A stretch of 64,000 bases of DNA from Blastococcus litoris (GTDB taxonomy: Bacteria > Actinomycetota > Actinomycetes > Mycobacteriales > Geodermatophilaceae): the NCBI RefSeq assembly GCF_003075095.1, contig NZ_QCZF01000004.1, positions 186,001 through 250,000 on the forward strand, read 5' to 3'. Under the pieces are notes generated by a model. That model was not told the DNA's origin. It searched no databases and saw nothing but the letters and a program-made list of their open reading frames with translations. The translations under genes were made by a program, and so were the position numbers. This document shows, one piece after another, positions 1-7,044 of this stretch. The stretch's first letter is position 1, and each line of letters opens with the position of its first letter.

Positions 1-1059
1 CGCTCCGTCCTGCACTTCCGCGACGTCGGCCTCGGCGACGTCGCGACCGTCGGCGGGAAGGGCGCCAGCCTCGGCGAGCTGCTGCGCGCCGGCATCCGCG
101 TGCCGACCGGCTTCGCCGTGACGACGGCGGCCTTCAGGCAGACAGTCGAGCACCTGACCGTCGGCGGCGAGCCCGTCCCGGCCCGGGTGACCGCCCTCGA
201 CCCCGGGGACGCCGCGCGGCTGGCCGCCGCGACGGCGGAGATCCGGGCGGTCCTGGAGTCCGCCCCGCCGCCGGCCGACGTCGCGGCGGCCGTGACGGCC
301 GCGTACGCGGCCTTGTGCGAGGAGTGCGGTGACCCCGAGCTGCCCGTCGCCGTCCGGTCGAGCGCGACCAGCGAGGACAGCGCGGAGGCCAGCTTCGCCG
401 GACTGCAGGACACCTACCTGTGGGTGCGCGGGGCCGACTCGGTGCTGGAGCACGTCCGCCGCTGCTGGGCCAGCCTGTACAGCGTCGAGTCGGTGACCTA
501 CCGGCTGCGCCGCGGCATCCCCGAGACCGATCTGGGGATGGCCGTCGTCGTGCAGCGGATGGTGGGCGCCCGCAGCTCGGGGGTGATGTTCACCCGGAGC
601 CCGAAGAGCGGCGACAAGTCGGTGGTGGCCATCGACGCCAGCTGGGGCCTGGGCTCGGCCGTGGTCAGCGGCGACGTCACACCGGACTCCTTCGTCGTCA
701 GCAAGGTGACCGGTGAGATGAAGCGGACCGTGGCCACCAAGACCCGCTGGCACCGCCCCGGTCCGTCGGGCGAGGGCGTGGTGGAGACCGACGTGCCGGC
801 GGAGCTGCAGGACCGGCCGTCGGTGTCCGACGAGGAGATCGCCGTGCTGGTGGCCACCGCGCGCCGCGTCGAGGCGCACTACGGCTGCCCGCAGGACATC
901 GAGTGGGCGGTGGACGACGCCGGCGAGGTGTTCCTGCTGCAGAGCCGGCCCGAGACGGTGTGGGCCGACAAGGACCACGCGGCGAAGGCGGCACCGGCCG
1001 CGCGACCGTTCGACCACGTCTTCAACCTGCTGGGCGGCAAGCGCCCGTCCGGGGGCTGA
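1..1059 (+). CDS. PEP-synthase-type ATP/pyruvate-binding domain protein (5' end outside window)
   Basis: The frame is open from the first base. The visible 352 residues match the N-terminal ATP-grasp-like half of PEP synthase/pyruvate phosphate dikinase: VGGKGASLGEL near the start, RSSATSED followed by ASFAGLQDTYL, the SGVMFTRSP segment, SWGLGSAVVSGDVTPD, and the closing FLLQSRPETVW. Only a few N-terminal residues can be missing. The protein stops after this domain, so the phosphohistidine swivel domain and the PEP-binding barrel of full-length PEP synthase are absent. A separate swivel subunit may lie upstream, as in split enzymes such as phenylphosphate synthase. The next gene starts 5 nt after the stop, so it is co-transcribed with the biotin-dependent carboxylase genes. 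The family is clear; the substrate phosphorylated is unknown. Confidence 0.85.
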   Translation, partial: RSVLHFRDVGLGDVATVGGKGASLGELLRAGIRVPTGFAVTTAAFRQTVEHLTVGGEPVPARVTALDPGDAARLAAATAEIRAVLESAPPPADVAAAVTAAYAALCEECGDPELPVAVRSSATSEDSAEASFAGLQDTYLWVRGADSVLEHVRRCWASLYSVESVTYRLRRGIPETDLGMAVVVQRMVGARSSGVMFTRSPKSGDKSVVAIDASWGLGSAVVSGDVTPDSFVVSKVTGEMKRTVATKTRWHRPGPSGEGVVETDVPAELQDRPSVSDEEIAVLVATARRVEAHYGCPQDIEWAVDDAGEVFLLQSRPETVWADKDHAAKAAPAARPFDHVFNLLGGKRPSGG

Positions 1060-1064
1060 CCGCG

Positions 1065-1532
1065 GTGGAGCTGACCCCCGACGACGTCCGCGACGTCCTG
1101 CGGGTCCTCGACTCCAGCGGCCTGGACGAACTGCACCTGGAGCTCGCCGACTTGACCCTGACCGTCCGGCGCGGGGGCGCCGCCGGCTGGACGGCGGAGC
1201 AGCAGGTGCGACGGGCGCCGCAGCTGGACCAGCCCGCCGCGGCGGCGGTCTCCGCCGAGGCACCGGTGACCGCCGCGGAGGTGGGGGAGGGGCTGGTGGC
1301 GGTGCACCCGCCGCTGCTCGGCACCTTCTACCGGGCACCGCAGCCGGGCGCCCCGCCGTTCGTGGACGTCGGCGACCGGGTCGACGAGGAGACCGTCGTC
1401 GGGATCGTCGAGACCATGAAGATGATGACGCCGGTGCACGCCGGCGTCCGGGGGACCGTGGTGGAGTTCCGGCTGGGCAACGGCGAGTTCGCCGCGGCGG
1501 AGTCGGTGCTGCTGGTGGTGGAGCCCGCATGA
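1065..1532 (+). CDS. Biotin carboxyl carrier protein (AccB-like)
   Basis: This 155-residue protein carries the biotin that shuttles carboxyl groups between the two enzymes encoded next. The N-terminal 35 residues (DVRDVLRVLDSSGLDELHLE) match the AccB N-terminal helix. A low-complexity Ala/Pro linker follows. Residues 78-155 form the biotinyl domain, with GTFYRAPQPGAPPF (the AccB thumb region) and the attachment motif ETMKMM, Lys119 being the predicted biotin site. The GTG at 1065 is chosen because it starts at the family N-terminus, 5 nt after the previous stop. The 3' end overlaps the biotin carboxylase start by 4 nt (ATGA), which suggests translational coupling. The ETMKM form in place of the usual EAMKM is a mild variant. 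Confidence 0.9.
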   Translation: MELTPDDVRDVLRVLDSSGLDELHLELADLTLTVRRGGAAGWTAEQQVRRAPQLDQPAAAAVSAEAPVTAAEVGEGLVAVHPPLLGTFYRAPQPGAPPFVDVGDRVDEETVVGIVETMKMMTPVHAGVRGTVVEFRLGNGEFAAAESVLLVVEPA

Positions 1533-2890
1533 GGAGGATCCGCCGGCTGCTCATCGCCAACCGGGGGGAGATCGCCGCCCGGGTGATCCGGAGCTGCCGC
1601 CGGCTGGGCATCGAGCCGGTCCTCGCCGCCTCCGACGCCGACCTGGAATCGCTCCCCGCGCGCCTGGCCGACCGGGTCGTCCGGCTCGGTCCGGCGGACG
1701 CGGGGCGCAGCTACCTCGACCCGGCGGCCGTCGTGCGGGCGGCGCAGGCGGTGGACGCGGACGCCGTCCACCCCGGCTACGGCTTCCTGTCCGAGAACCC
1801 CTCGCTCGCGCGGGCGTGCGCCGCAGCCGGGATCGTCTTCGTGGGCCCCGCCCCGGAGTCGCTCGAGGCGGTGGGCGACAAGCTCACCGCTCGGTCACAC
1901 GCGCTCACCGCCGGGCTGCCCGTCGTGCCCGGCGGGGAGGCCGGGGGCCTGGACCAGGCACGGGCGGTGGCGGCCGAGGTCGGCTACCCGCTGCTGGTCA
2001 AGGCGGTCGGGGGCGGTGGCGGCCGGGGCATGAAGCTGGTCGCGGGGCCGGAGGACCTCGCGCACACCCTGGACCTCGCCGTCTCGGAGGCCGCGGCGGC
2101 GTTCGGCGACCCACGGGTCTACCTGGAGCGCTACGTGTCGTCAGGTCGACATGTCGAGGTGCAGGTCCTCGGTGACGGCGAGCGGGCCGTCGCGCTCGGC
2201 GACCGCGACTGCTCGGTCCAGCGCCGGTACCAGAAGCTGTTCGAGGAGGCGCCGGCGCCGCTGCTGCCGGATGCGCTGCGCGCCCAGATGGCCGCCGCGG
2301 CCCTGGCGCTGGCCGAGCACCTGCGCTACCGCGGCCTGGGCACCGTCGAGCTGCTGGTCGACCGCGAGCGCGGCACCTTCTACTTCCTGGAGATGAACGC
2401 CCGCATCCAGGTCGAGCACCCGGTCACCGAGATGGTCACGGGCCTGGACCTGGTGGCCGAGCAGCTCGCCGTCGCGGAGGGCCAGCCGCTTCGGCTGCGG
2501 CAGGAGGACGTCGTCCTCGCCGGCCACGCCGTGGAGTGCCGGATCAACGCCGAGGACGCCGCCCTGGGCTTCCGGCCCTCGCCCGGGCGGATCGACCGCG
2601 TCGTCCTCCCGGTGGGGGACGGCATCCGGGTGGACACCCACGTGCAGGGCGGCTCCGTCGTCCCGCCGTACTATGACTCCCTGCTGGCGAAGGTGATCGT
2701 GCACGGCGTGGACCGTGCGGACGCCCTCGCCCGGGCCCGGGCCGCCCTGGAGCTGCTCCGCATCGAGGGTGTGGCGACGACGGCGCCGGTGCACCGGGCG
2801 CTGCTCGCCGATCCGGAGTTCGCCGCCGGGGGAGTGGACACGGCGTTCTTCGAGCGCTTCCTCGCGAGCGCCCTGGTGGGGGTGCCCTGA
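1529..2890 (+). CDS. Biotin carboxylase subunit (AccC/PycA type)
   Basis: This enzyme carboxylates carrier-bound biotin with bicarbonate and ATP. Its 453 residues match a free-standing biotin carboxylase. It opens with LLIANRGEIAARVIRSCR, has HPGYGFLSEN, the glycine-rich ATP loop KAVGGGGGRGM, GDRDCSVQRRYQK, and the signature EMNARIQVEHPVTEMVTG with the catalytic Arg and Glu. The C-terminal SLLAKVIVHG segment is also typical. It lacks fused carrier or transferase domains, so the function is split among adjacent genes. Start and stop overlap the neighbours (4 nt with the carrier gene, 1 nt with the carboxyltransferase gene), so this is one transcription-translation unit. The usual NTR before IQVEHP is NAR here. 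It is not AccA3-like, because those are fused to a carrier domain in actinobacteria. Confidence 0.93.
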   Translation: MRRIRRLLIANRGEIAARVIRSCRRLGIEPVLAASDADLESLPARLADRVVRLGPADAGRSYLDPAAVVRAAQAVDADAVHPGYGFLSENPSLARACAAAGIVFVGPAPESLEAVGDKLTARSHALTAGLPVVPGGEAGGLDQARAVAAEVGYPLLVKAVGGGGGRGMKLVAGPEDLAHTLDLAVSEAAAAFGDPRVYLERYVSSGRHVEVQVLGDGERAVALGDRDCSVQRRYQKLFEEAPAPLLPDALRAQMAAAALALAEHLRYRGLGTVELLVDRERGTFYFLEMNARIQVEHPVTEMVTGLDLVAEQLAVAEGQPLRLRQEDVVLAGHAVECRINAEDAALGFRPSPGRIDRVVLPVGDGIRVDTHVQGGSVVPPYYDSLLAKVIVHGVDRADALARARAALELLRIEGVATTAPVHRALLADPEFAAGGVDTAFFERFLASALVGVP

Positions 2891-4374
2891 TGGCCGACGT
2901 GGGACTCGTCGACGTCTCCATCCGCGACGGCAACCAGAGCCTCTGGGGCGCGACCGGGCTGCGGACCGGGCACGTCCTCCAGGTGGCGCCGCTCCTGGAG
3001 CGGGTGGGTTTCCGGGCCCTGGACTACAGCTCCAGCACCGCGATGGGGGTCGCCGTCCGGAACCACCAGGAGGACCCGTGGGAGCGGCTGCGGCTGACCC
3101 GGGCGGCCATGCCGACGACGAAGCTGCAGTTCATCGGCACCGGTTTCCGGTTCATCAGCTGGCAGAACTCCCACCCGGAGACGATGCAGCTGGTCTACGA
3201 CCGGCTCGTCGTCAACGGGATCGACCGGGTCGTCGTCCTCGACCCGATGCACGACATGGACGCGGCCCGGGAGACCGCGCGGCGGCTCAAGCAGGCTGGA
3301 GTCGACGAGGTGATCGGCGCGCTCACGTTCACGATCAGCGTGGTGCACGACGACGCCTTCTACGCCGACCTGGCCGGGCAGTACGCCGCCGACGCGAACG
3401 TCGACCGGGTCTACGTGAAGGACCCGGCCGGGATCCTGTCCGCCGAGCGCGCCCGCACGCTGCTCCCGGCCATCGTCGCCCGGCTCGGGGGCACGCCCCT
3501 CGAGCTGCACTCGCACGCCACCATCGGGTTCTCGCCGCTCACCTACTCGATCGCGCCCGAGCTGGGCGTCGAGGTGGTGCAGGTGGGCAGCGGGGCCCTG
3601 GGCAACGGGTCGTCACTGCCGGAGGCCCGGCGGACGGTCGCCAACCTGCGGGAGATGGGGCACCGGGTGGACGTCGACGACCGGGCGCTCGGCCTGGTCT
3701 GCGACTTCTTCGACGGGCTCGCCGAGGCCGAGGGGCTGCCCGTGGGCCGGCCGCAGGACTTCGACGCGGCGTTCCTGCACCACCAGATCGCCGGCGGCGT
3801 CATGACGACGACCCGCCGGCAGCTGCGCGAGATCGGGATGGAGCACCGCTTCGAGGCGCTGGTCGAGGAGGTCGGCGTCGTCCGGGCCGAGCTCGGCCAC
3901 CCGATCATGGTCACGCCGTTCCCGCAGATGGTCGTCTCGCAGGCGCTGTTCAACGTGATCGGCGAGGAGCGCTACGGCAACGTGCCCGACCAGGTCATCC
4001 GCTACGTGCTGGGCAGCTTCGGCAAGCCGACGGCCCCGATCGACGCGGGGGTGCAGGACCGGATCCTCGACCGGCCGCGGGCGCGCGAGCTGGCCGCCGA
4101 GCCGCCACCACCGACGCCGGCGGAGCTGCGCAGGCAGTTCCGGCGGGGGATCAGCGACGAGGAGCTGCTGCTGCGCGCGCACATGCCGGAGGAGCAGGTC
4201 GACGCCATGCTCGCCGCCGGACCGGCGCCGCGGCACTTCAACCCGTCCCTGGCCCCGGTGCTCACGCTGCTGCAGGAGCTGGGGTCGCGGACGTCGGTCC
4301 ACGACCTCGCCGTCACCACGCCCGGGCTGCGGTTGTCGGTCCGCCGCGCTCCCGGAGGTGCACCCGTTGCCTGA
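2890..4374 (+). CDS. Carboxyltransferase of OadA/pyruvate carboxylase type, acceptor unknown
   Basis: This 494-residue HMGL-like TIM-barrel protein transfers the carboxyl group from biotin to (or from) an acceptor. Metal and catalytic residues of the family are in place: Arg12, Asp13 and Gln16 in RDGNQS, Lys177 in VKDPAG (the carbamylated ligand in pyruvate carboxylase), His207 and His209 in LHSHAT, and Thr306 in GGVMTTT. The C-terminal PYC/OADA conserved domain is recognisable from about residue 330 (GHPIMVTPFPQ, then GERYGNVPDQV). The family segment WGGATFDVA...RGANxVGY, which holds a pyruvate-binding arginine, is replaced by SSSTAMGVA and FIGTGFRFISW (residues 47-55 and 81-91). I infer a related biotin-dependent reaction on a different ketone or oxo-acid. 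ATG start overlaps the preceding stop (TGATG). Confidence 0.85.
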   Translation: MADVGLVDVSIRDGNQSLWGATGLRTGHVLQVAPLLERVGFRALDYSSSTAMGVAVRNHQEDPWERLRLTRAAMPTTKLQFIGTGFRFISWQNSHPETMQLVYDRLVVNGIDRVVVLDPMHDMDAARETARRLKQAGVDEVIGALTFTISVVHDDAFYADLAGQYAADANVDRVYVKDPAGILSAERARTLLPAIVARLGGTPLELHSHATIGFSPLTYSIAPELGVEVVQVGSGALGNGSSLPEARRTVANLREMGHRVDVDDRALGLVCDFFDGLAEAEGLPVGRPQDFDAAFLHHQIAGGVMTTTRRQLREIGMEHRFEALVEEVGVVRAELGHPIMVTPFPQMVVSQALFNVIGEERYGNVPDQVIRYVLGSFGKPTAPIDAGVQDRILDRPRARELAAEPPPPTPAELRRQFRRGISDEELLLRAHMPEEQVDAMLAAGPAPRHFNPSLAPVLTLLQELGSRTSVHDLAVTTPGLRLSVRRAPGGAPVA

Positions 4375-5209
4375 CACCGCCGCCCTCGACCGGCTCCGAC
4401 GCGTGCGCGGGTTCGTCCTCGACATGGACGGCACGCTGGTGATGGGCGACCGCAACAACCAGGGCATGGTCGCGCTGCCCGGCGCGGCGTCGCTGCTGGA
4501 GAGCCTGGCCGACCGCGGGACGGGGTTCTGCATCTACACCAACGGCACCGTCAAGACCCCGGACCAGATCGCCGAGGTGCTGCAGGGGATCGGGCTGCCG
4601 GTCGCTCCCGACCAGGCGCTGACCCCGGCGTCCACGGCGGTCGACGTGTTCCTCGAGCGCGGCCACCGACGCGTGATGGTGCTCGGCGGCAAGGGGATCA
4701 CCGAGCCGTTGGAGGCGGCCGGCATCGAGACCGTGCCCCCGCTCCGGGGCACGCCGTGCGACGCGGTGATGGCCGGCTGGTTCCGGCAGGAGCTGACCTT
4801 CGACGCGCTGGAGGCCGCCGTCTTCGCGGTCTTCGACGGAGCGCCGATGTACAGCGCGTCCCAGTCCCTGTTCTTCGCGACGGCGGAGGGGCGCTCGCTG
4901 GGGACGTCGCGGGCGATCAGCGCCGTCGTCCGCGACATCACCGGCCGTGAGGCGACCGTCGTCGGGAAGCCCTCGGCGGCCGCGCTCCGGACGGCGGGGC
5001 GGCGACTGGGGCTCGCGCCGGAGGAGCTGTCCGTGGTGGGCGACGACCCGGAGCTCGAGGTGCCGATGGCCCACGGGAGCGGCGCGTTCGCCGTGGCGGT
5101 GCACACCGGCATCGGGCACGCGGAGTCCTTCAGCGACCTACCGGCCGACCGGCGCCCCCACCTCGACCTCGCCGACGTCGGCGTCCTGGCGGAGCTGCTG
5201 CGCGGCTGA
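4367..5209 (+). CDS. HAD-IIA family phosphatase (NagD/4-nitrophenylphosphatase-like)
   Basis: About 280 residues. HAD motif I is LDMDGTLVMGD, motif II lies in IYTNGT, motif III is the Lys in VGKPS, and motif IV is GDDPELEV. The cap between motifs II and III is the C2a type of NagD, phosphoglycolate and 4-nitrophenyl phosphatases. A TTG at 4367 is preferred as start, because GGAGG at 4354-4358 sits 8 nt upstream; a GTG at 4358 is inside that Shine-Dalgarno. The gene overlaps the carboxyltransferase stop by 8 nt. Membership in this operon suggests it removes phosphate from an intermediate or dead-end product of the PEP-synthase-like step, which is inference. Confidence 0.82.
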   Translation: MPDTAALDRLRRVRGFVLDMDGTLVMGDRNNQGMVALPGAASLLESLADRGTGFCIYTNGTVKTPDQIAEVLQGIGLPVAPDQALTPASTAVDVFLERGHRRVMVLGGKGITEPLEAAGIETVPPLRGTPCDAVMAGWFRQELTFDALEAAVFAVFDGAPMYSASQSLFFATAEGRSLGTSRAISAVVRDITGREATVVGKPSAAALRTAGRRLGLAPEELSVVGDDPELEVPMAHGSGAFAVAVHTGIGHAESFSDLPADRRPHLDLADVGVLAELLRG

Positions 5210-5210
5210 T

Positions 5211-5248
5211 GTGCCCGCTCGTGCGTGGCGCGGCCGCCCAGCGGGCAC
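5211..5248 (+). terminator. Hairpin closing the carboxylase operon
   Basis: The perfect 9-bp inverted repeat GTGCCCGCT / AGCGGGCAC (5211-5219 and 5240-5248) begins directly after the phosphatase stop codon. There is no T tract, as is common in high-GC actinobacteria. It would separate the carboxylase operon from the FNT channel gene. Confidence 0.55.
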
Positions 5249-5289
5249 TACGGGCATCCGACTGACGGTCCGAGCCGCAGGGGGCGCCG

Positions 5290-6132
5290 GTGTCCGCGCG
5301 AGAGCCAGCAGAGATGGCCCAGGTCGCCGCCGAGACCGGGGCGAAGAAGACCCGCCGGACGTGGGACCGGGTGCTGGTCAGCGCCTTCCTCGCCGGCGCC
5401 TACATCTCGTTCGGCGCGCTCGTCGCCATCACGGTGTCCTCGGGTCTCGACCCCTCGACGTGGGGCACGCTGCCGACCCTGTTCATGGGCGCGGCGTTCA
5501 CCCTCGGGCTGGTCCTCGTGCTCATCGCCGGCTCGGACCTGGCCACCGGCAACATGATGCTGGTCCCGCTCGGCGCGATGCGCGGGAAGATCACCGGCGG
5601 CGACGTCGCCAAGAACCTGACGCTGGTCCTGCTGGGCAACCTGATCGGGGCGCTGTTCGTCGCCTTCTTCCTCGCGGTGCAGACGAAGGTCGTCGGCGAT
5701 GCCGACTCCGAGGGCAGCGCGCTGCTCACCTACGAGCGGCTGGTGTCGATCGCCGAGGGCAAGACCGGGCACACCGCGTGGGAGACGTTCCTGCGCGGCG
5801 TCGGCTGCAACTGGCTGGTCTGCCTGGCGGTCTGGATGTCGCTGGCGGCGCAGTCGGTGTCGGGCAAGATCCTCGCCGTCTTCTTCCCGGTGATGGCGTT
5901 CGTCGCGATGGGCTTCGACCACGTCGTCGCCAACATGTTCTTCGTCCCGGCGGCGATCTTCGCCGGCGTGCCGGACATCGGCTGGGGCGACGCGCTCTAC
6001 AACTGGCTGCTGGCCGGCGCCGGCAACCTCGTCGGCGCGGTCGTCTTCGTCGCGACGAGCTACTGGTACCTGTTCCTCAAGGACCACCCCGAGACGCCGG
6101 CTGCCGCGGAGGAACCCGCCGAACGCGCCTGA
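5290..6132 (+). CDS. Formate/nitrite transporter (FNT) family channel
   Basis: A 280-residue integral membrane protein with about six hydrophobic segments. The family pattern is clear: SAFLAGAYISFGAL in the first helix, GSDLATGNMM (equivalent of ELFTGN), and FDHVVANMFFVP with the re-entrant loop near the middle of the second half. FNT pentamers pass small monocarboxylates or nitrite (formate, acetate, lactate, nitrite). The GTG at 5290 follows a purine-rich AGGGGGC; an ATG at 5314 is possible. It lies 80 nt downstream of the carboxylase operon across a hairpin. A link with that pathway, for instance uptake or release of a carboxylate, is only suggested by proximity. The substrate cannot be read from sequence. 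Confidence 0.85.
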   Translation: MSAREPAEMAQVAAETGAKKTRRTWDRVLVSAFLAGAYISFGALVAITVSSGLDPSTWGTLPTLFMGAAFTLGLVLVLIAGSDLATGNMMLVPLGAMRGKITGGDVAKNLTLVLLGNLIGALFVAFFLAVQTKVVGDADSEGSALLTYERLVSIAEGKTGHTAWETFLRGVGCNWLVCLAVWMSLAAQSVSGKILAVFFPVMAFVAMGFDHVVANMFFVPAAIFAGVPDIGWGDALYNWLLAGAGNLVGAVVFVATSYWYLFLKDHPETPAAAEEPAERA

Positions 6133-6138
6133 GCCCCT

Positions 6139-6197
6139 GACAGGGGGCGCGGATGCGCAGTTCCGCACCGGAGTCCTGCGCATCCGCGCCCGCTGTC
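6139..6197 (+). terminator. Long perfect hairpin after the FNT gene
   Basis: A 15-bp perfect stem, GGGCGCGGATGCGCA (6145-6159) with TGCGCATCCGCGCCC (6177-6191), has a 17-nt loop. A further 5-bp GACAG/CTGTC pair outside one mismatch extends it to about 21 bp. It starts 7 nt after the FNT stop and precedes the next gene by about 110 nt, consistent with a terminator. Its length and symmetry would also fit a dispersed palindromic repeat. Confidence 0.7.
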
Positions 6198-6307
6198 CGG
6201 GTGCCGGGCGGGACGAACGGTCTGCCATCCCGGGACCAAGGCCGATGGCTGCCCACCGGCCCTCCGACGAGCCTCGGGGAGAGCCGTTCCCGGACCCAGG
6301 AGGCGTC

Positions 6308-6778
6308 GTGACCCCCGTCAAGCAGGCCGCTCAGGACTTCCTGTCGCACAAGCGCATCGCGGTGACCGGGGTGTCACGGTCGCCCAAGGACCACGGCGCG
6401 AACGTCGTCTACACCCGGCTGCGCGACCGCGGGTACACGGTGTTCGCCGTCAACCCGAACGCCGACAGCGTCGAGGGCGACCAGTGCTTCCGCGACCTGG
6501 CCTCAGTCCCCGGCGGCGTGGACGGCGTGGTGATCGCCACGAGCCCCGCCAACGCCGGACCGACGATGCGCGAGTGCGTCGACCTCGGCATCCCCCGTGT
6601 GTGGATGCACCGCGGGCCGGGCGTCGGCAGCGTGTCCGACGACGCCGCGGCGTATGGCCGGGAGCACGGCGTGCAGGTGATCGCCGGTGGCTGCCCGCTC
6701 ATGTTCGACCCGACCGCGGACACCGGGCACAAGATCATGCGCCGGCTCGGTGTCGGGCACATGCCCAAGGAGGTCTGA
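6308..6778 (+). CDS. CoA-binding domain protein (YccU-like)
   Basis: A 156-residue single-domain Rossmann protein resembling the CoA-binding domain of succinyl-CoA synthetase alpha. It has RIAVTGVSRSPKDHGANVV at the nucleotide/CoA loop, GYTVFAVNPNADSVEG, DGVVIATSP, and the conserved Trp-Met-His and GCPLMFDP segments of stand-alone YccU-type proteins. The GTG at 6308 is chosen for the AGGAGG at 6298-6303; the frame is open upstream to an ATG at 6245 without a better ribosome site. The role of these free-standing domains is not established. Confidence 0.82.
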   Translation: MTPVKQAAQDFLSHKRIAVTGVSRSPKDHGANVVYTRLRDRGYTVFAVNPNADSVEGDQCFRDLASVPGGVDGVVIATSPANAGPTMRECVDLGIPRVWMHRGPGVGSVSDDAAAYGREHGVQVIAGGCPLMFDPTADTGHKIMRRLGVGHMPKEV

Positions 6779-6811
6779 CCGCGGGCCCGCGACCTGGACG
6801 GCGGGCGGCCC

Positions 6812-7044
6812 GAGGCGCCACCTGCGGACGTGGATGCACCGGGGCGGCCACCCGCACGGCGTCGCCCGGGTGCTCGACCGCCTGGACGCCGTGGTCATCG
6901 GCAGCGCGCGGGCACATCGCGGTCGACCGGCACGAGCCGGTCGCGGCGTTCGAGCCGATCGCGGGGGACCACCCCGTCTTCCGCATCCGCCCGCTGCCGG
7001 GGACCGCTTCCTCGGAGGTCAGGCCGGCTCGATCGACAGGGTGA
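6812..7044 (+). pseudogene. Decayed deazaflavin (F420)-dependent reductase-like gene
   Basis: Two pieces of one protein family lie end to end in different frames. The first, from about 6812 to 6908, reads LRTWMHRGGHPHGVARVLDRL, the usual N-terminus of DUF385/F420H2-dependent quinone reductase-like proteins. The second, about 6905 to 7000, reads HIAVDRHEPVAAFEPIAGDHPVFRI, the usual C-terminus. The roughly 80-100 residues between them, which bind the deazaflavin, are missing and the join is out of frame. I infer an internal deletion. It converges on fbiC, whose product makes the F420 chromophore, and overlaps that gene's 3' end by about 25 nt. Confidence 0.65.

Noticed and set aside
1065-4374. 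Acetyl-CoA carboxylase operon for fatty-acid synthesis
   Set aside because: Carrier and biotin carboxylase would fit, but the carboxyltransferase is of OadA/pyruvate-carboxylase type, not the crotonase-fold AccA/AccD type.
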